Positions 1 to 11,200 of a DNA stretch of 64,000 nucleotides are shown here, in pieces; the first letter of the stretch is position 1, and the number at the start of each line of letters is the position of its first letter. Made by a program: the position numbers and the translations under genes. Origin of the DNA: Portulaca oleracea (taxonomy: Eukaryota > Streptophyta > Magnoliopsida > Caryophyllales > Portulacaceae); NCBI GenBank assembly GCA_029582165.1, contig CM055887.1, forward strand, positions 13,567,190-13,631,189, written 5' to 3'. The notes under the pieces were generated by a model. The model was not told the origin of the DNA. It saw only the letters and a program-made list of their open reading frames with translations, and made no database searches.

Positions 1-478
1 ACTGTTGGCCATATGAACAACATCCAAACCAATAGAATAATATGCAGAACGCCAATCCTTGTGAGGACACATATGATAAGTATAACCGCTATCAAGAACC
101 CAATTAAACTTATTACCCTCTTCAGGAGGAGAAACAAGAAAACCTTCAGCATCATCTTCATCTACAACAATATCAGCTTCAGCCTTGTGCTGAGCTTCTT
201 TTTGAATTTGTTCCTTCTCCAACTTTCTTTTCAAGTTATAACACTCAGATACATGATGACCAGGCTTACGACAGTAGCGACAGGTAGTGTTGGAACACCC
301 TTTAGACTTTGACCTGGCTTTATCACTAGAACCCCCATTATTAGTAGTTTCACCTCTAACAATCAAGCCTTCAGCTTTTTCAGAACGAACTTCAAGATCT
401 AATTTTTCCTTAGACATCACATTAGATTTGACATCCTCGAAAGACAGGGTTTCATTGTTAGAATATAATATGATTTCT
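1..478 (-). pseudogene. Copia gag C-terminus with zinc knuckle and protease start (partial, runs off window)
   Basis: Reading the minus strand from about 478 down to 1 gives the C-terminal half of a Ty1/Copia Gag. A CCHC zinc knuckle of the form CX2CX4HX4C (CRYCRKPGHHVSEC) lies near 260-300. It is followed by an acidic linker and a retropepsin-like start, WVLDSG, near 75-100, with a downstream MCPHKDW typical of plant Copia. It continues the gag at 479-949 after a frame change near 480-540, so the polyprotein is not open. The rest of pol would lie left of the window. The knuckle binds the RNA genome and the protease cleaves the polyprotein in the virus-like particle. The family call is confident; exact frame junctions are not. 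Confidence 0.75.
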
Positions 479-949
479 TTAAAGTGCTTGTATGAATGGC
501 GCAAAGAGAGAACCAACAAAATAGCCTTCATCATTAATTTCAACCTCCAAATTTGCCAGATCAATAATAATGGAGTTGAATTCATCAAGATGTTTTTGAA
601 TAGGAGTACCTTCAGCCATGGAGAACGTATATAAAAGTTCTTTGACACGGATTTTGTTGGCGAGGCTTTTAGTCATGTAGAGAGACTCCAAGGCCAACCA
701 GAGATCTGCAGTAGTGGTTTTGTTCATTACCTCACGGAGAGGTGCTAGACACAACTGGATTGCCGTAAGAGCCCTTTCATCGAGATCCTCCCAAACATCG
801 TCACTCATATTTTCAGGCTTTTTGGACTTCCCATCCAATGCTTTCTTCAATTCATTCTGAGTAAGAATGGCCTTCATCTGGACTCTCCAATTAATACTGA
901 AACTGATCACACCGTCGAACTTCTCAATATCAAACATAACAGTAGGCAT
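479..949 (-). CDS. Copia-type Gag N-terminal region (UBN2-like), decayed
   Basis: This 156-codon frame starts MPTVMFDIEKFDG and contains the hallmarks of the plant Copia gag_polypeptide/UBN2 family: an initial KFDG..NW-like segment, a central DERALTAIQLCL stretch and the TTADLWLALESLY motif. Gag forms the cytoplasmic particle that packages retrotransposon RNA. It lies just downstream, in minus-strand sense, of the primer-binding site (984-1017) and 5' LTR (1018-1556), as expected for a Copia element. The frame closes before the zinc knuckle, which lies in another frame, so a frameshift has inactivated it. A standalone host gene is unlikely because LTR, PBS and protease are all present in order. 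Confidence 0.8.
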   Translation of the reverse strand: MPTVMFDIEKFDGVISFSINWRVQMKAILTQNELKKALDGKSKKPENMSDDVWEDLDERALTAIQLCLAPLREVMNKTTTADLWLALESLYMTKSLANKIRVKELLYTFSMAEGTPIQKHLDEFNSIIIDLANLEVEINDEGYFVGSLFAPFIQAL

Positions 950-983
950 CCTGAACTAGACAGAAAAAATTAGATTAAACCTC

Positions 984-1023
984 GCTCAGATACCACTTGT
1001 TAGGCTCAGATACCACTTGTTAG
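984..1023 (-). promoter_or_regulatory. Duplicated tRNA-Met-type primer-binding site of the Copia element
   Basis: A 20-mer (gctcagataccacttgttag) occurs twice in direct tandem at 984-1003 and 1004-1023. On the minus strand it reads TGGTATCTGAGC, one base away from the usual plant initiator tRNA-Met PBS TGGTATCAGAGC. The second copy overlaps the start of the LTR, so the PBS and LTR edge are duplicated. Confidence 0.7.
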
Positions 1024-1556
1024 GATCGAGGTAAAATAAAAGGCCTAGTATTTTCATCGGAAGAGGAAATTATCAGGATGTATAAATTGAAAAGAAATAT
1101 ATAACAAGATCAGTAATTAAAATAGGGAGTATAAAGACACATGATTTACGTGGAAACCCAAATCGGGAAAAAACCACGGACGGCAACGGAGCAATAATCC
1201 ACTAGTATAAGGGGAGAGATTACAAGAGAGATCCCAAACGACTATATAACACAACGAGATCGACGGCAAGATCTCAAGGGGTTAATAGCACAACGGGAAT
1301 ATACTGATCGAAGGTAAAATAATAACTCTTTAAAAAAAGACTTTCACAACCTAGGAATGGGTAGAGGTGAAGAATGCTCTGTGTGTTTGAATAGGTGAAT
1401 AAGACCTTCTATTTATAGGAAAAACTCCCTATAAACCTAACTTGACTCCCACTCTAATTAGATTTAGAATCTAATACAATTAAGAAACTTAACATAATAA
1501 GGAAACCTAAATAATATCCTAATATAATTAGGAAACAAATAATTGTGAGATCAACA
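1018..1556 (-). repeat. Copia 5' LTR (about 539 bp)
   Basis: On the plus strand the block begins TGTTAGGATCG next to the PBS and ends GATCAACA, giving the TG...CA ends of an LTR. The element reads leftward. Its reverse complement shares long stretches with the LTRs at 45585-46106 and 46337-46928, including the segments around GTTATATAGTCGTTTGGGAT and GGGTTTCCACGTAAA, so these belong to one family. The left edge is firm because of the PBS. The right edge is inferred from the CA end alone, and no partner LTR is in the window. Confidence 0.65.
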
Positions 1557-2879
1557 GACTGGATGATTTTAAGACACTTTCCTACCAGTGTCCAAACAGC
1601 AGCAAGCTAATCCAAATCCGCTTTTTGATTTTGTTTGATATTCTTGCATTCAACCATTGCTTGAACCACCGCTTGAGTGATCTAGCCTGAATCAAAGTAT
1701 AACCTAGATTTTGCATAATCCTCTTTGTTCACATTGCCTCTCTGAGATATTTATTTTTCCGGCTGATCTGATGCCTCACACGTTCATGTCCTAACCTCAT
1801 TTTAGCACCTTTTCTTCCGGCCGTTGTTCTTGCTCTTTTTTGTCTTCCTCTTGCTTGCACTCTTCCATCTTATGCTTCTAAGACTTAATTCTTCTAAGAA
1901 GTCTGGGTCTTCGCTTTCATCATCGAGGATTCTAAATCAAATATCATTTCCAGCAATGACCATTCTGGGCTCAATCGTTTTGTTAATCTCTTCTGAATTG
2001 ATGTCTTTTGTGTATTGTGTTTCCAACTCAAACTGACCAATCTACTTTGCATTGACTAAATTCTCACTTTCCTCTATGCTAATTGAGTGTAGATCTAGGC
2101 CTTCACAGTTTACAAGAGCTGCCTCTTCATTTTTGTCTGATGGGTTCTCGGGAATGTCAACTTCTATAAGAATCCAATCTTGAGCAGTTACCCCTTCATC
2201 ACAGTTATTCATTCTCAAAGCAACATTTTGTCTTCCTTCCATGTTCTCCACTGAGCTGCCAACTGTCTAATTCCTTCATCTTGTACAATGCCATCTAATC
2301 GTGGCATTAATTCACTAACATTACTTCTTGGTGAGTTCGAGATGTTGTGATTTGAGGCGGTCTCTTCTTCTTCCCTAGAAGGTTCTGACACTTGTTCAAC
2401 TTCTTTAGTTTCCTGTACATTCTCTGTGCTAGCTAGCAATGCACTGTTACGCTCCTTCATTGTGAGTCACGGAGAATGTACAAACGAACTAGATTCTTTG
2501 ACAAAGACCTTAAATGAACAATCATCAATGGTTAATAGAATCACTCCTTCAATTCTTGAGAACACCTTTGTCGCAATTTGTACTCGCATGTTTTCAAAGT
2601 GTTCCATTTGCTTGATGTCTTGACTCACACATATGATTTTTCCCCAAGGATGAATGCACTTCTCAAAGTTCTCCATTTTCCAGCCATGAAGAGGAACTCT
2701 ATGTATGTTCACCCAAACCCTTCTTTCTTTGCACGTTTTGTATTTTGATCACATTCTAATGTCTTTGAACCAGGCAGCTAGGTCTCCAAGCCTATTGACA
2801 AGCTCAACTGCTTCTTCCTCTGATGGCATTGTTATTATGTATTTTGAATCACTAATTGCAGTTACCTTCGAGTATATCG
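1557..2879 (-). pseudogene. LINE ORF1 C-terminal part (interrupted by a Gypsy insertion)
   Basis: Minus-strand reading from 2879 leftward gives a plant LINE ORF1 tail. It has a conserved RRVWVNIHRVPLHGW block near 2665-2715, followed by LTIDDCSFKVFV and then a Ser/Glu-rich, low-complexity tail (2042-2460). This resembles the DUF4283-associated region of plant L1-type ORF1, an RNA-binding chaperone needed for LINE retrotransposition. The frame is broken by a stop near 2750 and by shifts near 2460 and 2250. The N-terminal RRM half of the same ORF lies at 22493-23175 on the same strand, and Gypsy element 1 (2880-22492) sits between them. I see no ORF2 start in 1557-1800. Confidence 0.65.
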
Positions 2880-3776
2880 TGAACCGTATGGGGATTGATT
2901 CACTTTTGGTTCGCCTTTATCGAACCATTCCTGAGCCTTCTAAGGGGCTTCGGAACCATCGGCAAGAATAAACACATGGTGGTGAAGGCGTTCAAAGGCT
3001 AGAAATGCACGTGCCTTAACTCTTTCGACCATAACTCCTTCAATACAATTACGATAGACTTGAAATTTTGGGAGCTTAAAGAAGACACCGAGAGCTTTTC
3101 ATCGATACATTATGAGCCTAAAACGAAGTCCGGATGAAGAAGTTATGCGCGTTTGAAGTCGGCAGAAAAATTGCCTAGAAGGTCGCGCCCACGACCTCCG
3201 GTGTAGCGCCCGCGACGGTTGGGCAGAAGGCCTTCGCGCCCGCAACTCCATGATGGCCAAGTCAGGGAAATTGGACAGAATGACGTAGCGCTCGCGACGA
3301 CCCTGTCCGGAACAGAATTTCGCTATTTTTTCCCCCTTCCTATATATACCCCAATGTTATAGTGTTGTTGGGACTTTTGATGAATGTTTAAGAATTAGAT
3401 TCAAGAAAATTTCTCTCAATTGGAGAGTTGTAATTGTGGTTTTTTCAAACTCTAATCAATGAAGCTAATCCTTTGGTGGAAATTGCTTGGTGATTTCTCT
3501 TCTTTGTGAGTGGGTGTTTTTTCTTCACTCTTTGTGAGATTTCTTGGGTGCTTCAAGGCTCAAGTGCTTGTGGAAGGTCCTTGTGCAAGAGATTGAACAT
3601 TTTAGATCAACTTGGTGAGATTTCTCTCTTTAGAATTGTCCATATCTTTTAATTTCATGTTTATCTCCATTAATCCAAAAACCCTAAAAATTTAGTTTGG
3701 TGTTCTTATGAGTTCTATGGGTGGATTTCCATCAGCCACATGGTTTGTTTAGACCTTAGGTTCCGCATTCTTTTCA
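2880..3776 (+). repeat. 5' LTR of Gypsy element 1 (897 bp)
   Basis: TG...CA block repeated at 8180-8242 plus 21641-22492. The U3 holds a CpG-rich 13-mer (consensus TAGCGCCCGCGAC) four times between 3182 and 3302. A TATATATACCCC box at about 3340-3352 follows and may be the promoter. Relative to the right LTR it lacks about 18 bp containing one more copy of that motif. The end is fixed by the PBS two bases later. Confidence 0.85.
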
Positions 3777-3778
3777 TT

Positions 3779-3794
3779 TGGTATCAGAGCTAGG
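3779..3794 (+). promoter_or_regulatory. Primer-binding site of Gypsy element 1
   Basis: TGGTATCAGAGCTAGG begins two bases after the LTR end and matches the 3' end of plant initiator tRNA-Met, the usual primer of many plant LTR retrotransposons. Confidence 0.85.
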
Positions 3795-4044
3795 CATAGA
3801 ACTCATAGTTTGTTGGAGATTTCTTGTTTGTGCCCGGAATTGTTCTTGTTATTGTTTGGTCGTGATTTTTGGTGTAGGTGTTGTGGATTTGTTGCAATAT
3901 CGGTGTTCCTCATTCCCTATGCCTCCAAGTGTGTTGGAGTATATTGTATTGTGTTTGTGTTTGTTGATTTTGATGCCTATTGGAACTTTGAGGTGAGTTA
4001 GAAAATGGTGCACGGAAGGTGTTCGATGAAATGTCTATGAGAAC

Positions 4045-4896
4045 TGTTGAAGACAAGGTCAAGGTCCTTCACCGTGCATCCGCGAAGGACCTTAGGTTTT
4101 GATGAAAGCCAAAATCCGGAAAAGGGAAGTTGCCTTATATTATATAATTTGATTATATATTATGATTATATAATATATATTATGATTGTGTGATTTATTT
4201 GCAGATATAAATCATAAGGAAAGTATAAGGAAACAAATCATCAAGAAAAATGGAAAGAAAATCAGCAACAAATAAGGAAGGTGAAGCAGTGAGCAAACAA
4301 GGAAATAATCTTGTTTCCAACGGCTACCATCCTAAACAACTATCAAGCCTCTAATATAAATAGGAGACTTGAAGATTGAAGAATTAGGCGATTCCACGGA
4401 AGTAATCGCAGAGTAAGAAATCCGGTGGGATTTCTCCGAGTGTGTAACCAATGGTTCGATGGTGAAGGTAGCCAGTAAAGGACCTCTGGTGAAGGTATAG
4501 CCAAGGACCTTGGTGAGCATTCGTTGTGTCCACATGTGGTGGAGAGATGGTGTGTAGCAGAGCCTTGACGGACTAAGGTTGTGTGATTGTGTGCTTCAAT
4601 GTAATCCATCATGTTCCAAATCGCCGCTAGGGTTCTTCCTACGACGATCCTTACTTGTAGCTGTCTCAAGGACCTTTGGTCTTGGTCAGTGAATCTATCA
4701 ATAACTGCCTTCGGGCTGTTACATCTTGTTTTGTTTTGTAAGTGTAACTTGTTCTTTGATTGTTATAAATCTAATGATGTATTTCAGTTACATTGTGTTT
4801 TGATCCTTGGTTTGAAACCAAGGAAGTTTGCTCTAACGTCATTACCTAGTGTGTCGATCTTAATTGTGAACTTCACCCCCCTCTTGGGCTCCAACA
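4045..4896 (+). repeat. Left LTR of the nested short element (852 bp)
   Basis: It begins TGTTGAAGAC and ends GGGCTCCAACA. Near the start, AAGGTCCTTC and GAAGGACCTT form an inverted pair with a 16-base spacer (about 4060-4095). It carries a TATAAATA box near 4355. It lacks about 33 bp present in the right copy near 5520-5553. Confidence 0.88.
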
Positions 4897-5308
4897 AGTG
4901 GTATCAAAGCAGGTCCACACAAGAAGAGACTAACCGCTCTGTGGAAAAGATCACAGGGGATAGTGAAAATAAAAAGGTAAGTCATGGACATAGATGCATT
5001 CTGCTATAAGGACATTGATAAGAAAAAAAAAAGGTTAAATTAGAATCTTGTCCTTCATCGGGCACAAAATTTGAGGTATGTCAAATGTAAACCATTCATT
5101 GAACAAATTGAATTATGGCATGAATTGAGGGGGAGGACCCTCTCTTAGTACTGACAAGTTCATCAAGCATTGCAGATTTCTAGACAACCTCTAAAACATA
5201 CTAGATGTTATATCAAAGGAGAGATTCCCCGTTGACCTTGTGATAATCCAAAAAGAGGAAAAGGATTTATTGTCGCTGAATTTCATGTGTTATCAAAAAG
5301 GGGGAGAT

Positions 5309-6192
5309 TGTTGAAGACAGGGTCAAGGTCCTTCACCGCGCATCCGCGAAGGACCTTAGGTTTTGATGAAAGCCAAAATCCGGAAAAGGGAAGTTGCCTT
5401 ATATTATATAATCTGATTATATATTCTGATTATATAATATATATTCTGATTGTGTGATTTATTTGCAGATATAAATCATAAGGAAAGTATAAGGAAACAA
5501 ATCAACAAGAAAAATGGAAGGAAGAGAAGATTGGGAAATCTCCAAGAAGAAGGAAAGAAAATCAGCAACAAAGAAGGAAGGTGAAGCAGTAAGCAAACAA
5601 GGAAATAATCTTGTTTCCAAGGCTACCATCCTAAACAACTATCAAGCCTCTAATATAAATAGGAGACTTGAAGATTGAAGAATTAGGCGATTCCACGGAA
5701 GTAATCGCGTAGTAAGAAATCCGGTTGGATTTCTCCGAGTGTGTAACCAATGGTTCAGTGGTGAAGGTAGCCAGTAAAGAACCTCTGGTGAAGGTATAGC
5801 CAAGGACCTTGGTGAGCATTCGTTGTGTCCATATGTGGTGGAGAGATGGTGTGTAGCAGAGCCTTGACGGACTAAGGTTGTGTGATTGTGTGCTTTAATG
5901 TAATCCATCATGTTCCAAATCGCCGCTAGGGTTCTTCCTACGACGATCCTTGTAGCTATCTCAAGGACCTTCGGTTTTGGTCAGTGAATCTATCAATAAT
6001 TGCCTTCGGGCTGTTACTTCTTCTTTTGTTTTGTAAGTGTAACTTGTTCTTTGATTGTTATAAATCTAATGAGGTATTTTAGTTACACTGTGTTTTGATC
6101 CTTGGTTTGAAACCAAGGAAGTTTGCTCTAACGTCATTACCTAGTGTGTAGATCTTAATTGTGAACTTCACCCCCCCTCTTGGGCTCTAATA
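5309..6192 (+). repeat. Right LTR of the nested short element (884 bp)
   Basis: Near-identical to 4045-4896. The terminal CA is mutated (ends CTAATA instead of CCAACA), but the exact AGAAC duplication directly after it fixes the boundary. Confidence 0.88.
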
Positions 6193-6388
6193 AGAACTAA
6201 ACACAAAGAACCCTAAGTCAAACACTAGCCAACTACAAAAAACCCCCCTTATCTCCACAAATTTTCCCCAAGCACAATTCGTCACTTCGTCCCCTTTTGT
6301 TGGGTGTTATTGTTGTTCTTGATTGTTGATTGAATGGTTGAAAGTAGTATTGGGTTGTGTTGAAATTCATTGGTGGTTGTGTTAGTGG

Positions 6389-7783
6389 TTGTTTTGTTGG
6401 TGGATGTTGTTGGTGGTGGTTGTGTGCCCATCCGGGTTTGTTCTTCTTGGTGCATTCGCTTTGCCGGTTTCACTCCATTTTTCCCACAAAAAATTAGCCT
6501 CGCAAAAACCCCCTCAAAATTTCCTAGCTACAAAAAAACCCAAACCTCCATCCGCTCAAATTGTACACCCCACAAAAAAAAACCAAGCTCCACAAATGGC
6601 CTTCATGTCCTATGCTTTGGGCAAACATGATGTCCATTTTTTCCCTATACCCAAACCCAAACCCAAACCAACCTTCGAGGAGACTCTTCAACGTATCAAA
6701 CAGAAGGTTCGAGAAGTTCAACGTCGAATGGGTTACTTACTCCGCGCTACGACCCCTACGCAACTAGAGTCATTGAAAAAGGATCGTGGTATTTCCACTC
6801 GATCTCCTAGAACTCACCATAGAGGCTATTCGAGGTATTTTGATGATTATCGACATGGTGGTTCTCAAAGTAGGAGAATGGAGAAGAAGGTTACTTCATG
6901 GCCTTCTAGGAAGAGAAGTGCTCACTCTTGGAGAACGGCTTCATCCAAGGGAAGTCGAACATCCAAGATATCCAAACCATCTTCCCGAGCTCATAAGGAA
7001 AGTGCGGAATATCTTCGGAAGCTCAAGGGTAGACAATGCTTCACATGTCGGGTTTATCGCCATTACCAATGCCCTATGAAGATGGTTGAAAGCTCCAAAG
7101 CAAGTGAGATAGCCACACCAGAGGCTCCAAATACTAGTGTTGAGGTTCGCGCGCAAGAAGGGGAGAGTTCGACTCCTAGGTGATCCTTTATCTTGACCAA
7201 GGATTCTCGGGATAATTCTCAACGGGAGAATATCTTCCAAACTCGGTTCATCATCAGCGAGAAGGCAGCCAAGGTCATCATCGACGGTGGGAGTTGCACC
7301 AACTTGGCCTCTACCTACATGTTTGAGAAACTCCAATTGTCGGTCTCGGCTCATCCTTAACCGTATAGCTTGCAAGGGCTAAAAGATGGTAGCGACTTCG
7401 AGGTAACCCAACAAGTCTTTGTTTCTTTCTCCGCTTGGTCTTATGAGGATAGTGTTCTTTGTGATGTTGTCCCCATGGATGTTTTCCATTTACTACTTGG
7501 TAGACCTTGGCAATTTGATCGGCATGCTATCCACGACGACCAGAAGAACACCTACACCTTCTCAATGGGAGAAAGGAAAATCAAACTCATTCCTTTACCC
7601 CCTTTCGAAACCGATATACCACAAGCCGGGGTGGGAAGTGAGAAGAGAAACCTCCAAAAGAGTGAAAAACGGGATGAGAGTGCTTCGAGCAAAAGAAGCC
7701 ACATCGGGCTCTACTTTTGCAAAAAGGTGGCCCTAGTGAGGTTGAGCGATCCTTGCCCACAACTCCTATCAAGCTCCGCATAG
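6389..7783 (+). pseudogene. Gypsy Gag-protease reading frame with two in-frame stops
   Basis: One reading frame runs from 6389 to 7783, interrupted only by TGA at 7181-7183 and TAA at 7358-7360. The middle is Arg/Lys/Ser-rich (about residues 150-215) and carries a degenerate zinc knuckle, CFTCRVYRHYQC, near 7037-7072. The distal part is a retropepsin-like domain: VIIDGGSCTNLAS near 7270-7310, then YSLQGLKDG, VLCDVVPMDVFHLLLGRPWQFDRHAIHDD near 7463-7540. This spacing is characteristic of plant Ty3/Gypsy proteases. No RT, RNase H or integrase follows. The first ATGs lie in low-complexity sequence, and the real gag start may be the MAFMSYALGK methionine near 6595. Its place between PBS and 3' LTR makes a host gene unlikely. 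Confidence 0.75.
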
Positions 7784-7838
7784 AGTCTCCAAGTGTTGAG
7801 TCTGCTCAATTGCTCCCGAGCCTCGCCATGGAGTTGAG

Positions 7839-8234
7839 TTGCATGAGGACACGTCCTTGACTAATCCCTCGAGCTCCATTATTTCCACATCGAGATTGAA
7901 CGAGGAAAAGGTTGTTTCCATTAGCCTTGACCCCGAACTCTCATGTGACGAATTCCTTGTTGCTTTCAACAAGTTGATGGGTGCTAGACGTGTTCGGGTC
8001 CTTCGTGATGTTAACTTTGCCCCTCCTTTCCGCCGGAATTGCTACACTTTTGAGAAGGACGGGTTGATGAGCGTCACTCTACTTCGATTGTTGGAGTACA
8101 TGCTTTTGGGTCTACATGGGTATGGAATAATTTTGAACCTCCAAGAGTTGACGACAACTTTTTTCGAAGAAGGGGAGTATGAACCGTATGGGGATCGGTT
8201 CACTTTTGGTTCGTCTCTATTAGACCATTCCTGA
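7839..8234 (+). pseudogene. Residual 3' polyprotein segment of Gypsy element 1
   Basis: A 131-codon frame in a different register from the gag-protease. It is Ser/Leu-rich at first and ends in an acidic FFEEGEYEPYGD stretch that runs across the LTR boundary at 8180. I recognise no catalytic motif. It probably represents the stub of a deleted pol or the 3' tail that normally precedes the polypurine tract. The tract GAAGAAGGGGAGTA (8166-8179) immediately before the LTR lies within it. Confidence 0.4.
8166..8179 (+). promoter_or_regulatory. Polypurine tract of Gypsy element 1
   Basis: GAAGAAGGGGAGTA directly precedes the TGAACCG start of the 3' LTR, where a plus-strand primer is expected. Confidence 0.7.
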
Positions 8235-8242
8235 GCCTTCTA
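8180..8242 (+). repeat. 3' LTR of Gypsy element 1, left piece (split)
   Basis: The first 63 bases match 2880-2942. The match resumes at 21641 after the nested chromovirus. The last five bases (TTCTA) are the target duplicated by that insertion. Confidence 0.88.
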
Positions 8243-11200
8243 TGTAACACCCCCAGGTTACTAATCACCAGATTAAGCTAATTCACTACTTAACCCAATG
8301 ATCAGCAGCATATAATTACCTGAGAGCACTACTGCCGTCCATGATCATGGACTAGGCTAGGATCCCAATACACACCACACCAAAAGGCTTCACCCAACAC
8401 CATAATTAGACCACCATACAAGACATCACAACCATCGAGTTCTAACTCCTAAAAATTATACAACTCGAGGAAGTGTAAACAACTTAACATATAAGTCTTT
8501 CTTAACACATGCCACAAGACCAAAATAACAACAATTTCTCATTAATCCTATCGCTTCCACTAACCAAGGCTCCTATAAACTTCAAAAAGGAGCTCTAAGA
8601 TAACCTGAGTACCACCTAGGTTGCTTTTGGGTTCCGCCCTTCGATGACTTTGCCCTTTCCTTTCCCTTGCGGCCCTAAAAGTAACAAACAACTTGAAGAG
8701 GTGAGTTTTACTCAGTACGTATACTAAAAGAATGGAATAAAACAAGCAAAAGTAAGACTTAGACTTTATTAACCCTAGGCGCACGACTCCGTTTAATAAA
8801 ACATTAAAGTGAAGATTGAAAGAGAAGAGTCAGTAAACCAACTTACAAGAACTCCAAATTTTAGGTAACTTCCTAACTTCTCAACACAAATGTCAACTTA
8901 ACAGTGTTCCCACCACAGGGTAATTAGACATGTAAAGGCAACAAATGCTTTTCCATAATAAACTTGCAAGGTTAGGAATACAACCACAATTTATAAATAA
9001 GCATAAATTCATACGGAACTGTAGATTTATTTGAAATTAAAACAACTTATAAACGCAAAAGTTTACGAAAAGAAGATAACGTGATATGGTAGAACTTAAC
9101 ATGGATGCCCCTACTTGCGATCATCGGCTAAGCCTCCGTAAGCGCATACCCGGACCGATCGGGAGGTCCGGATGGTGGATGTCTATCCTACTGGCCAGAT
9201 TTTCTTGGTGTGCATCTAAGGCACAAAATAAATTCTCATGGGTTGCTCAAGGCACGTGAACATGGTGTGTATTTAACACTATTCCTTGGTGTGCTTTTAC
9301 GCACATAAATCATGGGCGGAGCTTTATTACTTAAAACACTTGCTAATACCTTGAAAAACTTTAAGCCGAAAGATAATCTTTAATTAAAACTCGACAACAA
9401 GCATGAAGAGGACTTTCCTCAAGTAAAGTTAGCTTAAAGAAAAGTTCGATTGAAATCTAGCTACTTACAAAATAAAGGAAATTTTCCTTTTTAATTTCAT
9501 AAAACCACACTAGTTCTTTGAAGCTCACCTCTAAGATCCAAAATTTTACCTATAAAAGAGCATCTTCCTTGTGGGAAAAAATAATTCGGCATGTAAGCAT
9601 ATATATAAGGACCATTTCGGCGCATAATTACAAGAATACATGAGTAAATAGTTTTAGTACATGTATGGCATAAAGACTAAGTAGTATACGTACCTGACAA
9701 CGAAAATTACCAACGAGCAAGGACTTGAACAGTGCACGGGCAACGATCACTTGAGCGAAACTTAGAGAGGAAGAGAAATTAGAGTTAGACCTTCTTGTCT
9801 AAATAGGAGAAAGGCGAGGAATTTTTAAAGGACAAAATCGGTTCGTAAACTAAAAGAATTTTCCTAGTTTTACAAAGAGGAAGGTAATTATTGCTATAGA
9901 CATCGGATTGCCACTTAAGAGTACTTTCCGGAAAGCTCAGGTTACGCTCTACAACTTTATAGTTAACTCTGGAGGCTAAAGACATGATTAGAGGGGTTAA
10001 AATGCTTAATTACACAATCTGCCCAGAATTTGTACAAGCCGGGTAACGTTTTTCGGAACGCGATATCTTGAGCTATACTACTCAGTTTTGGGCCTATAAG
10101 ATGTCTATGGAAAGCTTAAGAATCAAACTTTAACTTATCTTTTAACCCCACACGATTTAAGCTTGGGAAAATGCCTAATTTTAACCTCTAATTCTGGAAA
10201 AATTCCAGAACCTTTGTCCTTCAAACAAACACCTATAACTTGCTCATCCGACGTCGTATGAACGCAAACCATACCATTCCGGAAAGCTTAAACAGTCCTC
10301 TAAAACTTTCATGTTCAGAACCGATGCTATATCAAACTTTAACTAGACGAAGACAAGCAATTTTCATTATGCCGTTACTTACATTCCAGATTCGCATCAT
10401 TTTACGGTTTTGGTCATAACTTCTGAAATACACATCGAAAAGTCGATCTGTAAAAACCGGGTGTTAGCTAACACTCTTGTCCACCTAATTAAACCCTAGT
10501 ATCACCAAAAATCCTCTTCTTCATTTCCTGGAAAACACGAATCCAACCAGAATGCAAATATAGGTTCAAAACTCACATGCATGCCTAAATCTTTGTGATT
10601 TAGCCAAGGATCCTTCACAAGCCATCATGTTATCACCATATATTCCGAAACTCAGCCTTAAATAGTCCAAAGAACATCAAATACCTCTCTTTTAAACCCA
10701 TACATCCTCAAATCCATATTCACTTTCACTATCTAGCATAAATTTCCACATGCAACTTCCTAATATTCCTTTAAATCCCCATTTACACCTAATTTATGAA
10801 CATGAAACTTGAACACTTCGACCTTTCCACACTTCCACAGAAAACTACAACACTAATACAACATGCATGCTTATTTTCACAAAAAGATTACTTGAAAAAA
10901 ACAAAATAACAAGGATCTAACATAACTCACCACTTCCTTTCTTCCAATTTGAAGATCTCCTTTCTTTCTTTGAAGAACTCAAGGTTTCCCACACTATATT
11001 CTGAAATTAATCCCAATTAAAACATGGAAAATCAGATTTGATTTATAAGAATTCTAAAGATTTGAAGAGGAGAAATTAGATGGATGGATTTACACTTGAA
11101 TGGGAGACGAACAAAAGCAACAAGGGAGCAAAGGGGGGGGGGGGAAACGGCCGGCCGTCGGTGGTCGGAGGTGGCGCCGGCGACGCCTGGTGGCGGCGGT

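Larger units (their letters stand above)
4045..6192 (+). mobile_element. Short non-autonomous LTR retrotransposon (2.15 kb) nested in Gypsy element 1
   Basis: Two direct repeats at 4045-4896 and 5309-6192 flank a 412-bp interior. The interior opens with a PBS (TGGTATCAAAGC at 4899) and closes with a polypurine tract (AAAAAGGGGGAGA, 5296-5308). A perfect 5-bp TSD, AGAAC, lies at 4040-4044 and 6193-6197. No Gag or Pol domain is recognisable inside, so it must have been mobilised in trans. It sits in the 5' untranslated leader of Gypsy element 1. By size it falls between TRIM and LARD classes; PBS and LTR style suggest a Copia helper. Confidence 0.9.

Noticed and set aside
1824..2971. Plus-strand ORFs 1824-2036, 2426-2623 and 2705-2971 as host genes
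   Set aside because: The conserved peptide signal (WVNIHRVPLHGW and others) is on the minus strand and belongs to the LINE.
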